Shown: in pieces, positions 46,350 through 58,870 of the stretch | Numbering within the stretch: the stretch's first letter is position 1 | How the letters are laid out: every line of letters begins with the position of its first letter | From: Notamacropus eugenii | Lineage: Eukaryota > Chordata > Mammalia > Diprotodontia > Macropodidae | Length of the DNA: 64,000 nucleotides | Direction: 5' to 3' | Assembly: GCF_028372415.1 (NCBI RefSeq) | Contig: NC_092874.1 | Location: forward strand, 62,185,865-62,249,864 | Notes under the pieces: generated by a model | Seen by the model: only the letters and a program-made list of their open reading frames with translations | Told to the model about the DNA's origin: nothing | The model's database searches: none | Program-made: the position numbers and the translations under genes

Positions 46350-47060
46350 TAATAATTAAATCTATTCAAATTAAGACAACTGTGAGCTTCCATCTGATAC
46401 TCATTGGATTGGTAAAGATGAGACAGGAAAATTTTGTTGTAGGTGCAACTGGAAAACAGGCATTCTAATGATGGAGCTGTGCATTGGTTCAACCATTCTG
46501 GAAAGCAATTTTGTGTGCTCCCAAAGTCACTAGATGGTGTAATCAGCAAAATAATCTATCTGAAACTCTTGGATTCAGTGATAGCTCTACTAGCTAGACT
46601 ATACATCAAGAAAATCAAAGAGGAAAGTGACCTACATGTATAAATGTAATTATAATATTTCTCTGTTAGTAAAGAACAGGAAATGAAAGGGATGTCCACC
46701 AATTGGGGAATGGCTGAACAAAATATGGCACTTCAGATGTCAGACCTAGTACCAATGAGTGAAAAGGATATGGAGACAATTTTTTTACTCCATTTTAGGA
46801 TGAACTTTTTGATGATTAGGGCTTCTGTGGCAAATATGTAACTCATAATCAATGCATATGATATGATATTATTACATACAGATGTAATATGGCATATAAA
46901 TATTGTGTCTAAAGAGATTATGAGACAATTTCACAGGAACCTGGGAAGACTTTTATGAACTGATAAAGAATGAAGTGAGAAATCAGAAGAACAATTTACA
47001 TAATAACAAGAACATTCAAAAACACGAAAGATTTAAGAACCCTGATGGATGCAATTGTCA
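46350..47060 (+). mobile_element. L1 3' region interrupted by an L3-like insert
   Basis: 'tgatactcattggattggta', 'ttcaaccattctggaaagca', 'ccaattggggaatggctgaa' are L1. They are followed after the insert by 'ggaacctgggaagactttta', 'tgaactgataaagaatgaag'. The last part of ORF2 and the 3' region are covered, with a broken frame. Confidence 0.8.
46722..46894 (+). mobile_element. L3-like segment inserted in L1, flanked by a 9-bp repeat
   Basis: aatatggca occurs at 46722-46730 and 46886-46894. The enclosed 155 bp carries 'cagatgtcagacctagtacc' and 'tttactccattttaggatga', homologous to 46005-46135. Removing it restores a continuous L1 reading. Confidence 0.55.
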
Positions 47061-47189
47061 ATCATAATTCAGGAAGGGTAGTAAGAGCTTCCTCTTCCTG
47101 CTTTTCATTTGGGATAAGACAGAATGAGCTTTACAGGATGAACAGGCATGGATGGGCAGTGATCTGTACCAAAGATTTCATTACATTTA

Positions 47190-47710
47190 TTTTTCCCAAA
47201 ATTCACCCTCTTTTCCAAATTTCCCTGTTTCTACCCAGGGAGCCACCACTGGTACTGAAGATCCTCACCTAGGTTTTCTATATTTGATGCCTTACTTTCA
47301 CTGGCTCCATGTGTCCAAGTAGTTTTCAAATCTTATCACTTCAATCTCCACAAAAATCTCTCCAATTCATCCCTACTCATACAGCTACTGCTCTAAATCT
47401 CAGTTCCTCATCCTCTCTCACCTAGAGCATCTCAAATGGACTCTTAATTAGTCTCCCTCTCCTTCCTTTTTCCCATTCTAATCTTTTCTCCACACACCTG
47501 TCCAACTAATTTTCCTAAAGTAACATCTGATCATATCACTCCCTACTTAATAAGCTCTAATGTCTCCCTATTGATGCTAGGATTGAATACAAATTCCCCT
47601 ACTTGACCTTTAAAGCCCCTCACAAACTGGCTACAATTGTCCAGTCTTCTTATACACTACTCCTCTTCCAGATTTCTATGGTCCTTCACTAGCCTTCTTA
47701 CTTCTTCTCA
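47190..47710 (+). mobile_element. L2 fragment
   Basis: 'acctagagcatctcaaatgg', 'taatctttt', 'catctgatcatatcactccc', 'aaagcccctcacaaactggc', 'tctatggtccttcactagcc' keep L2 order over 500 bp. Confidence 0.85.
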
Positions 47711-47714
47711 TGAA

Positions 47715-48085
47715 GATATTAAAACACAACTAAGATATTGGAAGGAAAATAAAGTATAATAATATCTCTTGAGCAGAATCACATAAAGAAAGAATAGATT
47801 GTTGTTGGGTTGAGAGTCTGATTCCGTTTTTTTTTTGGTTTTTGGTTTTTGGGTTTTTTTTTGCAGTATATAGTAAAAACCTACACACAGAGAAATATAA
47901 CACCTAATGAAAAGCGAATATATTTACTGACTATACTGACCTGTTATTTGATTGTTATATTGTATATCTTTCAATTAGAAAGTGTTTAGAAAAAAACAGA
48001 AATTAACCTGTTTGGCTAACTACACTGATCAGAATAACTGAACAATTAATTACTAACATATTTTTGTTATGTCTGCCCTATCACT
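47715..48085. other. unassigned; T/G-rich run at 47827-47863
   Basis: A run of T interrupted by GG/G, then AT-rich text. No gene or named repeat. Confidence 0.45.
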
Positions 48086-48089
48086 CAGG

Positions 48090-48330
48090 AGGGCAGCTAG
48101 GTGACACAGTGGATAGAGTGCTGGGCCTGGAGGCAGGAAGATCTGAGTTCAAATCCAATCTCAGATACTTACTAGAGCTTGTCACCTTGGGCAAGTGACT
48201 TAACTTGGGCAAGTGTTTCAATTTCCTCAGCTGTAAAATAAGCTGGCAAAGTAAATGGCAAACCGTTCCAATATCTTTGCCAAGAAAACTCCAAATGGGG
48301 TCACAAAGAGTCAGACTCAACAAAATCACC
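48090..48330 (+). mobile_element. MAR1 SINE with internal duplication
   Basis: Forward copy from 'gggcagctaggtgacacagt' to 'gtcacaaagagtcagactca'. 'acttgggcaagtg' appears twice in tandem near 48188-48215, a small private duplication. Confidence 0.95.
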
Positions 48331-48334
48331 CAGG

Positions 48335-48640
48335 ATACACACAAGCATATTTTGCAAAAATAATAATCATTCAATTATAATGCTGTCAGTATAGTATCAA
48401 TAATAATGAATGTTATTTAGAAAGAGCCAAAAATGTTATACTGTTAATAAATAAGACTATTTTAAAATGTTTGATATTTCACAATTTCATTCTTTTTTAA
48501 TGTACAAAATATATGAGTTCTATAGTACATGTATATAACTTACAAGTAAGCATATATTTAAGGTATATGCCCCTAATTTTTACTGTTAAAAATACATAAT
48601 CAAAAAAGTTTTGAAACCAGTGCATTATGGTATATCCTAA
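48335..48640. other. unassigned AT-rich sequence
   Basis: Nothing recognised. Confidence 0.45.
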
Positions 48641-48644
48641 AATT

Positions 48645-48875
48645 TAGAATCATCAAATCATAGAATTAGAACTGAATGAGATCTCAGAGATTATATATTC
48701 AGTACAACCTCTTCATTTTACAGACAAGGAAACTGAGATCCACCAAGAGGAAGTGATTTATCCAAGGTCACAAAGGTGTTGGGTAACGGACCTAAAATTC
48801 AAACCCAAATCCCCACTCACCTTGAATATCAGATCCATAGCCCTTTCGTTACACCACACCACTTCCCTTGATCCA
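48645..48875 (-). mobile_element. MIR SINE
   Basis: 'catcaaatcatagaattaga', 'cattttacagacaaggaaac', 'tatccaaggtcacaaaggtg', 'gttacaccacaccacttccc'. Confidence 0.85.
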
Positions 48876-49278
48876 GACAACGTGGAAAAAAAGTTGTCCT
48901 TCAAACAGGAGTTGGACCTCCAAAATTTATTCCAGCTCCAAGATTCTATGGTTGTGGTATATTGTCTTATCTCATATTAAATGTACTTAAAAACTTCAGG
49001 GATTGCACAAATTATAGTGGGGTTGGTAGGGATGAAGGAGACCATGGTGAGGTTGAAGGAGAGGGTGCTTTTAAAAGCGCTCAAATTATTTTATAACAAA
49101 TAGCCATCTGCCTATGAGAAAGGTTGGTTCCTATTTTATTCTTGCTAGCTGAGGAAGTATCATACAGGCTTTGAATTTGAGAAAGGTGTAGTCTTTGTTT
49201 CCTTGCTAATTATATAATTTTGCTCCCATCTGTTATCAAAGACAGTATTTATTTACGCAGAGTAGGACTCTACCTATA

Positions 49279-49514
49279 GTTAGGTGGCACAGGGGCTAGA
49301 GTGCAAGGTCTGGAATCAGGAAGACCTGAGTTCAGATCTGATCCTCAGACATTTACTAGCTGTGTGACCCTGGGCAAATCACCTAACCTTGTTTGTCTCA
49401 GTTTCCTCATCTGTAAAATGAGCTGGAGAAAGAAATGGAAAACCACTCCAGTATCTTTGCCAAGAAAACCCCAAATGGGATCACAAAAAGTCAGAAATGA
49501 CTGAACAGCAACAG
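49279..49514 (+). mobile_element. MAR1 SINE, last recognisable repeat in the window
   Basis: 'gttaggtggcacaggggcta', 'tggaatcaggaagacctgag', 'catttactagctgtgtgacc', 'atctttgccaagaaaacccc'. The 67-codon frame here is translated SINE. Confidence 0.95.
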
Positions 49515-49519
49515 TACAT

Positions 49520-52500
49520 CTTGCACCATTAATTCATGTCATCGATGTTACCTAGCACAAAGGCAGAAAGAAGTCTAACCTGATTTTCCAGCAAAACATA
49601 TTTCACTGGACCCATACTCAAAGGCTTCGTAGCTTGGTTGAATCCACCACAGTGTGCCTGGGCTCTTCTGTATCATCTTAAAGAACCCAGTCACATGACA
49701 AAGAATCAGAATACTTCCATAGTGGAATATCCCAAAAACCAACACAGAAAAAGAGCAAATACATAGACAAACTAGATAAAGAGAGCCTGAAATTTAAGGA
49801 ACAGATAAGAAAAAATAATTATTTACTTGAACATTAGACAGTTTTGTACTTACTCATTAGCAATCCTACAGAATGCAGACTCTACCATATTTTTATATCC
49901 ATTCAGAAGATTGAATTGGGACTTTTATGCACTGGCTATATTTGCCAAGAAATTTCTGTTTCAACAATAGATTGTTAAAAAAAAATATTTAGCCAATGAG
50001 GTGATAGTTTACATTATGTTTATATGTCAGTTAAACATAATTCATAATAGATTGGCTAATTCTGACTTTTAAAAGCTGAAAGAATACAATTTTTAAAATA
50101 AACAAAGTTGTTCTCGATTGTTATAGGAGGGTTCATAAAATAAAGCTTTGCAAATTGTCGTAGACACCAGCTCTCTCTAAATACCGCTCATTAAATTTCT
50201 AGACCTTTTTAACTTAGCATGTTTCTTTTGACTTTCTTATTATCTATTGCAAGACCTTGTATACACTAGAGCTTAGTCTGCTTGGCAATTTTTCTTTCTT
50301 ACTTATTTTGGCAATTTGCCACCAAGAATATAAGTCCCCTGAGATATACTGTCAGAGACAACACTCCTGGAACTGCCTACTGCATTTTTTCCATGCATGA
50401 TGGGAAGAACAAGACTCCCATAGGAACAATGCAATAATCTTTTGCATCTTCCCTCCTCCCCACAAAAAAAGCCAACCCTGAGAAGAGTTGGGCATTGATG
50501 TGAATGTTTGGCATGATTTTCAGGAAAACTCTTCTTAAAAATTGGATCTTTGATTTAATAAGAAAAGACTTTCTCTGTTGCTCAAAGAATTCCTGAAGTC
50601 AAAGAGACATTTTTCAGAACTTTTAAACTTAATTAATCTACTCTAGAGACTCTATACAAAAAAGGCAAACCTTTAAGGAAGCTGTCTACCTGACATAATC
50701 AATCCAAATCCTTGTCCAATGCATTTTTCAATGTTGAAAAAGTTATTGAAATGACACTATTGGGAGAAAAAAAAAAACCCCTGTAGAAGAGAACTCTGAT
50801 TGATGCAGTGATCCATAGAATCAAAGGATGACACTGAAAAGGACCTCCTTCTTTTTAGGAGAAAGGTGGATTACTGTGGGTTCACAAAGCGTGCCTCACA
50901 TATGGCCAATGTGCTGGTTTACTCTGTTTACTTGTGCTTCTTTACTATAAGAAAGGGCCATATTGGTTTAAAAAAAAAAGTTTCTAGAAAGTTAGAGTGA
51001 GGTTAATAAAAATCAAATAAGGTTTTTTTTAACTGAGAGCAGAAGATACATTTTGTATTAAGCTTAGCTGAATTTTAGTTTATGTGAAGAATGAACATTT
51101 TTTGTTTCCTTGACTTGAACTCCATAGTTCAAACTAGTAAAAAAAAAAAAAATTGGAGGATTTTGAAAGACAGAACTTAGAAAGAGGTAGAAGAAAATAA
51201 GCTAAGCTATCTGTAGATATCTCCGAAGTTAGTTTCTCTAGATGCCAAAACACTTCCACTGAGACTGAGACTTTTATCTTTAAGTAACACAGTAATATTT
51301 GCTTTAAATCAAAATCCCAGCCTCCCAAAAAGGGAATCAATTAAACAACAGAATGGGGGGAAAAAAGAAACTGGTGCATTTTCTGCAAACAAGAACAAAA
51401 AAAAAAATAGATTCTAAAGATAAACTTCAGGGTGGAATTTTCAGGTTTCCATATTGTTATATTGACTGTAACATCAGACTTCTCATTAATAATGGTTTCT
51501 TTTTCCAATAATGTCCATAAAGCTCTTCATTTATAGATACTGTCTCCTTGGGATCAAATATTTTCAAATGAAGAGACATGTCTGGGGCTTCCTGTGAGCC
51601 ATTTGTTATTTTCACTTTGGAAAGATTGTTATCTTCATGTATATAAATCCATGTGTGTATTAGGGATGATGGATTGATTTAATCCCTCTTATATGTAATA
51701 AATTATCATATCTTTTTCAAGGTTTACTTATTTTTTCCCATTTCTCTCCTCAAGATTGCTATTGTACTAGACGGAATGTATCATCCAACATACACAAATA
51801 TGTAATTTTAAAAAAAGTTTTGTGGGTTTTCTTTTTAGTTTCAACTTACTTAAGCAGTTATATACAAGCATTTAAGATCTTTGGATAGTATAGCTGACTA
51901 ATATATCACTGCTTTCAGGAGGCTTTTCCCCACAGCACTGCAAATCCATGATGAGAGAAAGGAGTGTGGGAAAGTGTGGGTTGAGTAATAAAATGTCCAC
52001 AAAACAAACCTTACAACTGCACATAATTGAATATTTCACATTTTAACTTATCTAAACTGTGTTAGCTCCAAAGCAGCACTTATTAGACTTTTTTCCCGCC
52101 TCTCCATTGACCTTCATTAGACTTGCTTTAGGTTTATGAGGACTGTAAAATTAGAGAACTCCAATAAAAAAAAAAAATTAAAACCCACCAGGATGGTTTT
52201 CCAAAGCACACCCAGCATTAGTCAAGACTTCATTATTTCAGCTAGTTGGAAATATCATATCTCCAGCTATAGTCCGTTCAGTAAAAGAGTTTTGTGCCTA
52301 ATGCCTAATGAAACCAATTTTCACTCTGGCAGAACAAATTCAGGTTCTAATACTAACTTGAATTCCCAGCTTCTATTGGATGTCAGAAATCAGATACTTT
52401 GAGGGAAAATTGTGTCAGAGCATCTGCCTTTTAAGAATTATTCTATTTATTTCACCTAAATAACTCACAGAAACACTTCTTTACTGATTCCAAATCCAGA

Positions 52501-54363
52501 CAACAAAAACTTGTGGGTTTTCTTTTTTTTTTTTTTAATAATGCTGAATTCAGTTTTATGTTCTTCTTTCCCTATGGCCTAAATTCACCACAAACCTCAC
52601 CTATCCCTACCACGAACCATCTCAGGTCCTTAAAATACGGAGAAACCCTGTAGTCACCCTCTAAAGCTAACAATCCCATTACAGTCACAGTCCATTGAAC
52701 AACCCTCAGATTTTATTATCCTGAACCTGATGAGCATTGATGCCTTTGGGTGCTTACCTCTGTGCTGGAAAGAAAAAAAATAATAATTTTTGTCTGTCTC
52801 CCAAAGTTAGCATGTTTTGTCAATAGCTTCATTGTTCTATATTTCAATTGATCACATCTTGCTTGCTATTGAAATCTTACCTTACATTCTGACATTATTA
52901 ACATCACTCTAAAGAGATTCCTTTGCAAATCCTGCATCATTGTTGACTGAGAATAACATTTTTAGTTCTAGCAATTCAATTGTATTCATTTGTGAACTTT
53001 AAAAGCAAATATATTTTTCTCCCATATTTTCAAAGAATCATGATGGAATTTTCCCATGGACGATGATATGATAGGAAATATGACGCTTCTCTTGCCATCA
53101 TGGCTTTCCTGCATGACAAGTGTAATGCTGTGAAAATAGTGAAATTCCTTCCCCTCCCTCCAATATTGGTACAAACGAAAGTGTTTATTTCTGTGCCCTA
53201 TATGATAACTTATCTTAATTCTAACAAATAAAAATCACTCAACAAAATGTAACAATTGTCCCCAGAGTCATAGCAATCCACTTCTGTCAAAATGCTTTCT
53301 CATTGTGCTTACTTTCTGAAAATAGGGATTGATTTCTCCAAAGTCTATTTGTTCGTATTTTTCAGAAAAGAAACTTTTCATCCAAGTTTTCTCAAATGAC
53401 CAATAAACATTCTTAATTAGTTCATGGCTCAGAATTTTCTAACTCATGGACTGAGTCTGTACCAGATGACCTATTTTTTTTTTAAATTTGATTCTTCTTG
53501 CTAGATGAAAGTCTCAAGGTTATGCATTGTTTATTTCATTCTTTTCCAACTGAATTTGTAATCAGTTGTTTCCCCCTTCCAAAAAAACCTATTCTAAATA
53601 AAAAGTTTAATTTCTGAATATTTGGAACAAGAATGAGCAATGGAACAAGAATTCTCATTTTAAATAAATTTGTTGATGTTTTCAAATAGTATTTTCTTTA
53701 ACGCTGTGCTCAGTTGTTGCTCTTTTCAACACAAAGAAAGCAAATTTCATAGCAAGGGCTTGTGTTTTATTGATTTACCAAAGATCTCTGATGAAGTCTC
53801 CACACAATGAAGGGCTAACACAGGCTGGAAAGTTAAAATATGAGCCTTGATTTACTGACCATATATTAAGGTCTGATTAGAAAAAAATCTGTGGATAATG
53901 TGTATACTTTGTGTGTTCATGTGTGTGAAAGAGAGAAGAAGCCCAGAGAGGGAGTGAGCTATAGGCAGATAGTATGACTTATCTCTGTTAGGAGATTTAT
54001 GAATGGGGAGTGGAGAGATAACTCTGGACCATTCTCTCCAGTGACAATAAATATTATAAAAAATCAGCCATCACAGAATTATTTATTACTAGTCTCTTGA
54101 CAACAGTGTTGGTTACAGTGGATGTAGCACTGCTGTGTGTGAACATATGTATATCTATACATAGGGATCATCTGCCTTTGCTAAAATTTTAGTACCCTAT
54201 TGCTTTAAAGTAAAATGAATTAGACTTAAAATGCAGGAAAATAGAGCCTTCTGAAAAGTTTGTACCTCTTCAATACTGTGAAAATAAACAAAAATAATTC
54301 TGAATTAAACATATTCCAGGATTATTGCCTCTGTGTTATCCTTTTGTTTTGTAATTTTGGAGA

Positions 54364-54366
<3 letters not shown>
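49520..54366. other. AT-rich single-copy block without recognisable transposons
   Basis: About 4.8 kb with none of the SINE, LINE or hAT words that fill the left of the window. There are scattered short A/T runs (50769, 51138, 52166, 52521). No open frame exceeds 88 codons. 51420-51720 and 52830-53180 read as complex, non-repetitive AT-rich text and are the more plausible enhancer candidates. Confidence 0.5.

Positions 54367-54439
<73 letters not shown>
54367..54439. repeat. (CT)n microsatellite, 73 bp uninterrupted
   Basis: About 36 perfect CT units, a polypyrimidine/polypurine tract able to adopt triplex DNA. It lies within 100 bp of the change from AT-rich to GC-rich sequence. Confidence 0.98.
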
Positions 54440-54444
<5 letters not shown>

Positions 54445-54540
54445 AATAAGGAAATACTGGCTCATTAAACAATTTGGCTGCTAAATATCTGTCTCCACCT
54501 GATCAGCCTGCGATACAACCGGCTCCAAACGGGATGGACC

Positions 54541-54870
54541 CCGGGTGTCTGAAGCCATCCCCACCCCCACCCCAGGACCGCCTCCCTCCGGCTCTGCCAG
54601 CTTTGCGGTGGGGTCTCGGGGCCAGTCCTGCGCTGGCTCGCTTTCACTCGGACCTGGCGCTTCGCTGGGACTGCCTGGGCTTCTTGGCCCCGCCACGGCG
54701 CAGGCTGCGGAGCGTGGCTGGGCAGCCACCAGCTTTGGCTCTCTTCCCAGCTCCTGCGGTAGCTCCCAGCGCGGAGCCAGCCCAGGAGCGAGAGCCTAAG
54801 CGCGCGGAGCAGGAAATCCTCGCAGCCAGCCGGGAGACCTTTCCTGCAGCTCGCCTTCGTTTTCTTTGGG
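54541..54870. promoter_or_regulatory. CpG island 1
   Basis: By hand count about 26 CpG in 330 bp at high GC, well above the surrounding density. Open frames of 148, 84 and 82 codons overlap here in several phases and strands, as expected from stop-poor GC-rich DNA. They are proline-rich and have no domain. The island could be a promoter; no start site or splice donor can be fixed. Confidence 0.65.
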
Positions 54871-57060
54871 AGAGTGGGGGTGAGAAGGTCAGGGGAGGGG
54901 GGACCAGGACAGGCCCTTAAATCGCTGTGGCGAGAACCTCTAGTCTGCTCTTTGCGTGCCTGCTGGGACTAACTGCGTGAACCCTTCCTAGCTTGTCTCA
55001 GGCTGCCAAGGATGCCCATCAATAGAACTCCCGGACCCCGATTTTCCCTGCTTTGCAGTCTCCTCTCTGGAATCTCATCTTAACCCGGGCCATCTCAGGA
55101 CTGCAGTGCCCTCCCCTTCCTGACAAGGGCTCAACCAGAGGCGGGGGATGTGGAGGCCCCAGTTGGGGACTGGCGGCTGGAAAGCCGATAATCACAGCGC
55201 ACTCACACCATGCACACATGGACACTCCAGTACAACAGGGGTGGTGGGTACGACTGGGGCTTCTGCTCTTTCCTCTGCCTGAACCTCCAAGTCCTTTCCA
55301 GTAAGCGAATAAAAACGTGGCTTGTTTTCCCTCTTAACCAGAGGGTTGTCACTGGGGAGACTGAGGTAAGCTAGGCTGGGTAAAGAAAGACTGCTATGGA
55401 GCTGGTCGGGGTTGGGTTTTCTTGCTTGCTTCTAAACTTAAAAGTTACCTCCCGGGTGCTCTCTCTGCGCTTTCCACCGAGGAAACGGATTTCAAAGGCC
55501 AAACTAGCCCTGCCTTTTGATTGCGGTAACTGCAGAGGGAGAGAAAGGGACCGGTCTGCTCCCGGACCAAAACAAGCTGGCCTTGGTACCTGTCCTTGGG
55601 TGCCCCTCTAGATTAAAACGCTGCTTCCTCTTTGGAAAACTTCTGGCCCGAGTCAGAGAGACAGAGGAGACGGCCAGGCTGGCCCCAATCTGGCTGACCC
55701 GCACCCCTGGGCCCCCCAACTCATAACCCAGGGAAAGAGAAAACTAGACCCTCTTTACCACCAGGTTTCCCCCCAGCCCGGCCTGAACCATTGACTATGT
55801 CGGTGGCTACCCTGGTGCCAGATTTTGTTAGAGAGTGGTTGGGATGGGTTCGCCCCAAAACGAATTCAGAGGGAGCTGGGAGAGGATTGGGAGAGTGTTC
55901 CCACGGCAACGGTAACCTGATCTGGAGAGGTCCGGAAGATTGAGGTGGGCAGGAGGGAGAATGGCAAAGGAAACTGAGGCAGCTGGAGCTGCTCTTAACA
56001 AATGGGACCCGGTCCTGGCAGCGTGCCAGTCGCCTTTCTCACCTTTGCTACTTCACGAAGACTAGCTCAGAGACCACTCTACCTCCTGTCTCGTCCTTCC
56101 AGGCTTCTTCCTCTCACTACTGAAGACTGTCTCTCCCTTCCCTTCAGATGAAAGTGGGAAAGCCCACAGTCCAGGTCACTTTAGAAACAAACTTGGAGGA
56201 GTAGGCGTGAAGAGAGGGAGCATTACCCATAATCTGTAGAAAAGAGTCCTGGAGTGACCCTGAGATGGACCTCCTACCCTCCCCCACAAGAGATGGGGGA
56301 GGAGGGCAGAGAGGAGAGAAGTGACTAAGTGAAAGAAGAGGAGAGGAGAGGAAATTCCTCGGAATAGCACCGGTACCTGACCTGGTGTTTTGTTGTTTTT
56401 TTTTTCCGTTTCCTGCTGATTTCTTAAGCTCCAATCTAGTTGGTTTTCCCCCAAGAACAGTAGAGTTTGGAGAGAAGGGTAATTCCTCCCAAGAGCCGAT
56501 AGCTTTCCACAGCACACTCAGAAACACACATTTATTCTTTTTTAAAAAATATTTTTAAAAGTTTGCTTAATGGAACTTCCAAGCCTCCGTTTTAGACTGC
56601 ATGGTGACATATCTTTATGTCACATGTAATCAAAAAGGAAGGAAAGACAGAAGGAAGGAGGAAGGAAAAGAAAAGAAAAAACTAACTTGCTGGGATACTG
56701 CGGCTTTAGTCCCTGCATTGACCTGCAGCGGACCCGGGCCAGTTGTTGTCTCCAGCAAAAACACTCCTGAAACTTCAGCCACCTCTACCTCCCATTCTTA
56801 CAGGCAGTGAACTACTGAAGAAGGTAATATACTGAAAAATGTAAAGTGGAAAAGGGAATTACTAGGTAACTGGAAGAGGGACCATCTCGGGATTTCCCAT
56901 CTGGAAGTTTAATGGGAGAAGATGTCTTCCTGAGAAGTGGTTAGTAATTAACACACTTCCACTTTCAAGGTTTTCTCTGTCTCTGTCTCTCTGTCTCTGT
57001 CTCTCTCTGTCTCTCCTCTCTTTCTCTCCTTTCCTTTTCTTCCTCCTTTCTTTTCTTAAA
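54871..57060. other. GC-rich non-repetitive sequence
   Basis: No transposon words. Frames up to 127 codons near 56144-56527 lie on the reverse strand in two phases and lack domains. A GGAA-rich patch occurs near 56635-56680. Confidence 0.45.
56985..57060. repeat. CT-rich low-complexity tract
   Basis: 'tctctgtctctgtctctctg' and following pyrimidine-rich variants. Confidence 0.85.
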
Positions 57061-57069
57061 AAAAAATGT

Positions 57070-57190
57070 ATTCAGCTTGAAGAAAAACGATGCATCGCTA
57101 TTCCAACCCTAACGATTGACTGGAAGTCTGCGGGTAGCCAATTATTGTGATTATCTAAATCGATGTCTGCGCATCCGCGAACCAGGCTCT
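57070..57190. promoter_or_regulatory. candidate conserved element with clustered CpG in moderate-GC text
   Basis: Eight CpGs in about 100 bp. It has a 10-bp palindrome cgatgcatcg (57088-57097), a 'ccaattattgtg' stretch and an ONECUT/CUX-like 'aaatcgat'. No repeat or frame explains it. Confidence 0.35.
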
Positions 57191-57558
57191 ACAGGTAGTG
57201 ATGGTGTAGTGCATGAAAAAAAAATTTGTTTCGGCTTCTGAGCAATATAAATGTTCCTGGAGAACAGCTCAGTGTAAAGGTTGTGTGCAGACACGTAAAA
57301 AGAGAAATACTGAAAAGGCTGCAGACTGGGCTGTAAGCCAGTGGGAAAAGGAAAAAAGGGAAGGTTCCCAGGAAAACCCGTTCCACCTTAAAATTCTTTC
57401 CCTTTAAGAGGAGGTTGAGCAGAAAATGGCTGCAGATGCGCCTTTTACCTGTAGGGGGAGGTGCTGCCTCGCGATTCCGACTCAGCCAGCTAAGCTTGCG
57501 TGTTAATTGCTAAGCACGCTTCTGGAGCCGGGCTCTGTCTCTAGCAATCTCCCTAGAG

Positions 57559-57640
57559 GGGGGCGGGGAAGAAGGGGGAGGGAAGAGGCCATGCAGCACT
57601 TAAATAAGAAATCCAAGTCTTCCCTTGTTTTGTAGCTGCA
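57559..57640 (+). promoter_or_regulatory. possible core promoter (GC box plus TATA-like)
   Basis: 'gggggcggggaa' (about 57559-57570) is an Sp1-type box. 'cttaaataag' near 57599 could serve as a TATA-like element, placing a start near 57630. Motif reading only. Confidence 0.2.
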
Positions 57641-58855
57641 CGGTGCCTCCGTGAGGAGTTTGGGGGAGGGGATTTAAATCATTTTGCTGAGGGAGAAAAT
57701 ATGGGGAGTTGCCTTTTCCCCACCCCCATCTCTACCCTAGCCTCCTTCTGCCCGCCACCATTCCCCTACCCAGCCTGGATCGCGTTTCCCAGCCTCTTTG
57801 TTCACGTTATTAGGAGCTGCTGGGTATGGGTTTACCTGGGAAAAGATGTTCCTTTGCCACATCCAGAGGGGGTACCACTGCCTTTTCTCACCCTCTCCCT
57901 CCTCCCCTCTCAGTTTTTGTCTTTCCTTTCTGCTCTGGATTTTGCCAGCTCCTAAGACCCTTCTCCAGAAGGTTTTGTTTTCGGTTTGGGGTTTGGGGAT
58001 TTTTTTTTTTTTTGCTTGGTTTAGGGGTTTTGTTTTGAAGTCTCTCGTGGTCTGGGAAACAGGTCCTTTCTCCGCCCTTCCCTGCCGTCCCCTTTCAAAG
58101 CTCGACCCAGAGGCAGAGGTAGAAAGAAAGATTCTGGAAAGACTTGGGGAAGGGGGAGGGGAAGAGGGAAGCTCGGATGCCTAGTCTACCACTGCTCTTA
58201 CTCCCAGGCGCTGTTAAGGGCTGCCGATCTCTTGGCATATCCTGCAGGACCAGCCTTCTAGGGAGGAATTCCACCCAAGGGGATGCCTGGAACCTTCCCG
58301 CTTAAGGCCCCAACCGCTGGAAAAAGATGATATCCCTTGGGAAGGTGCTTCTCGAAGAGAGGGCAACCAGAAGACTGAAACCTTAGAACCGGCCCCCGAG
58401 AAGTCACACAAACATGAACCTCACCTCTAGCTCTTAGCCGCCAAACCCAAAGCCCGCGGATCCCTGCAGCATCCCTCGGGAGACGTCAGAAATGAAGGAG
58501 CTATGTGACTGACACCTGGTTCTCAGAGCGGCCAGGACCATGACCTCCTGAAGCCGGGAAAAGGGAGGAATGTTTCAGGGACCGTGGAAACTGACTACCA
58601 AATAGTGCCATGTGTCTGTCCCTCTACCTCTTCCACCCCCAGCCTCGAATTGGAATCCCAAGGACTCTTCGCAATTGTTTTGTTTTTCTTAATTACAGTT
58701 CCAATTTCTATTATACTTAATTTCTTAAGTTCTCTGAAGGGGTCTTGGAGTTAAGTAGAAGAAAAAGGGGAGGGGAAAGAAAGGGAGGGGGGAGAGAAAT
58801 CAAGGCATTGATAAACTGAAATAGCAAGTCTCTTCGCGGTTCGAAGGAAGGATGA
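57641..58855. other. GC-moderate non-repetitive sequence
   Basis: No transposon or gene. Overlapping frames of 84 and 128 codons at 57701-58184 in different phases are Phe/Ser/Pro-rich and cross a T-run; they look spurious. Confidence 0.45.
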
Positions 58856-58870
58856 CAACTGGACCAGTTG
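58856..58870. promoter_or_regulatory. 15-bp palindrome
   Basis: caactgg-a-ccagttg is perfectly symmetric and contains two inverted MYB-like 'caactg' cores. It could bind a dimer; function unknown. Confidence 0.4.

Noticed and set aside
54474..54920. 148-codon forward frame, proline-rich
   Set aside because: It lies in a CpG island where stops are rare. Frames overlap it on both strands and no domain is visible.
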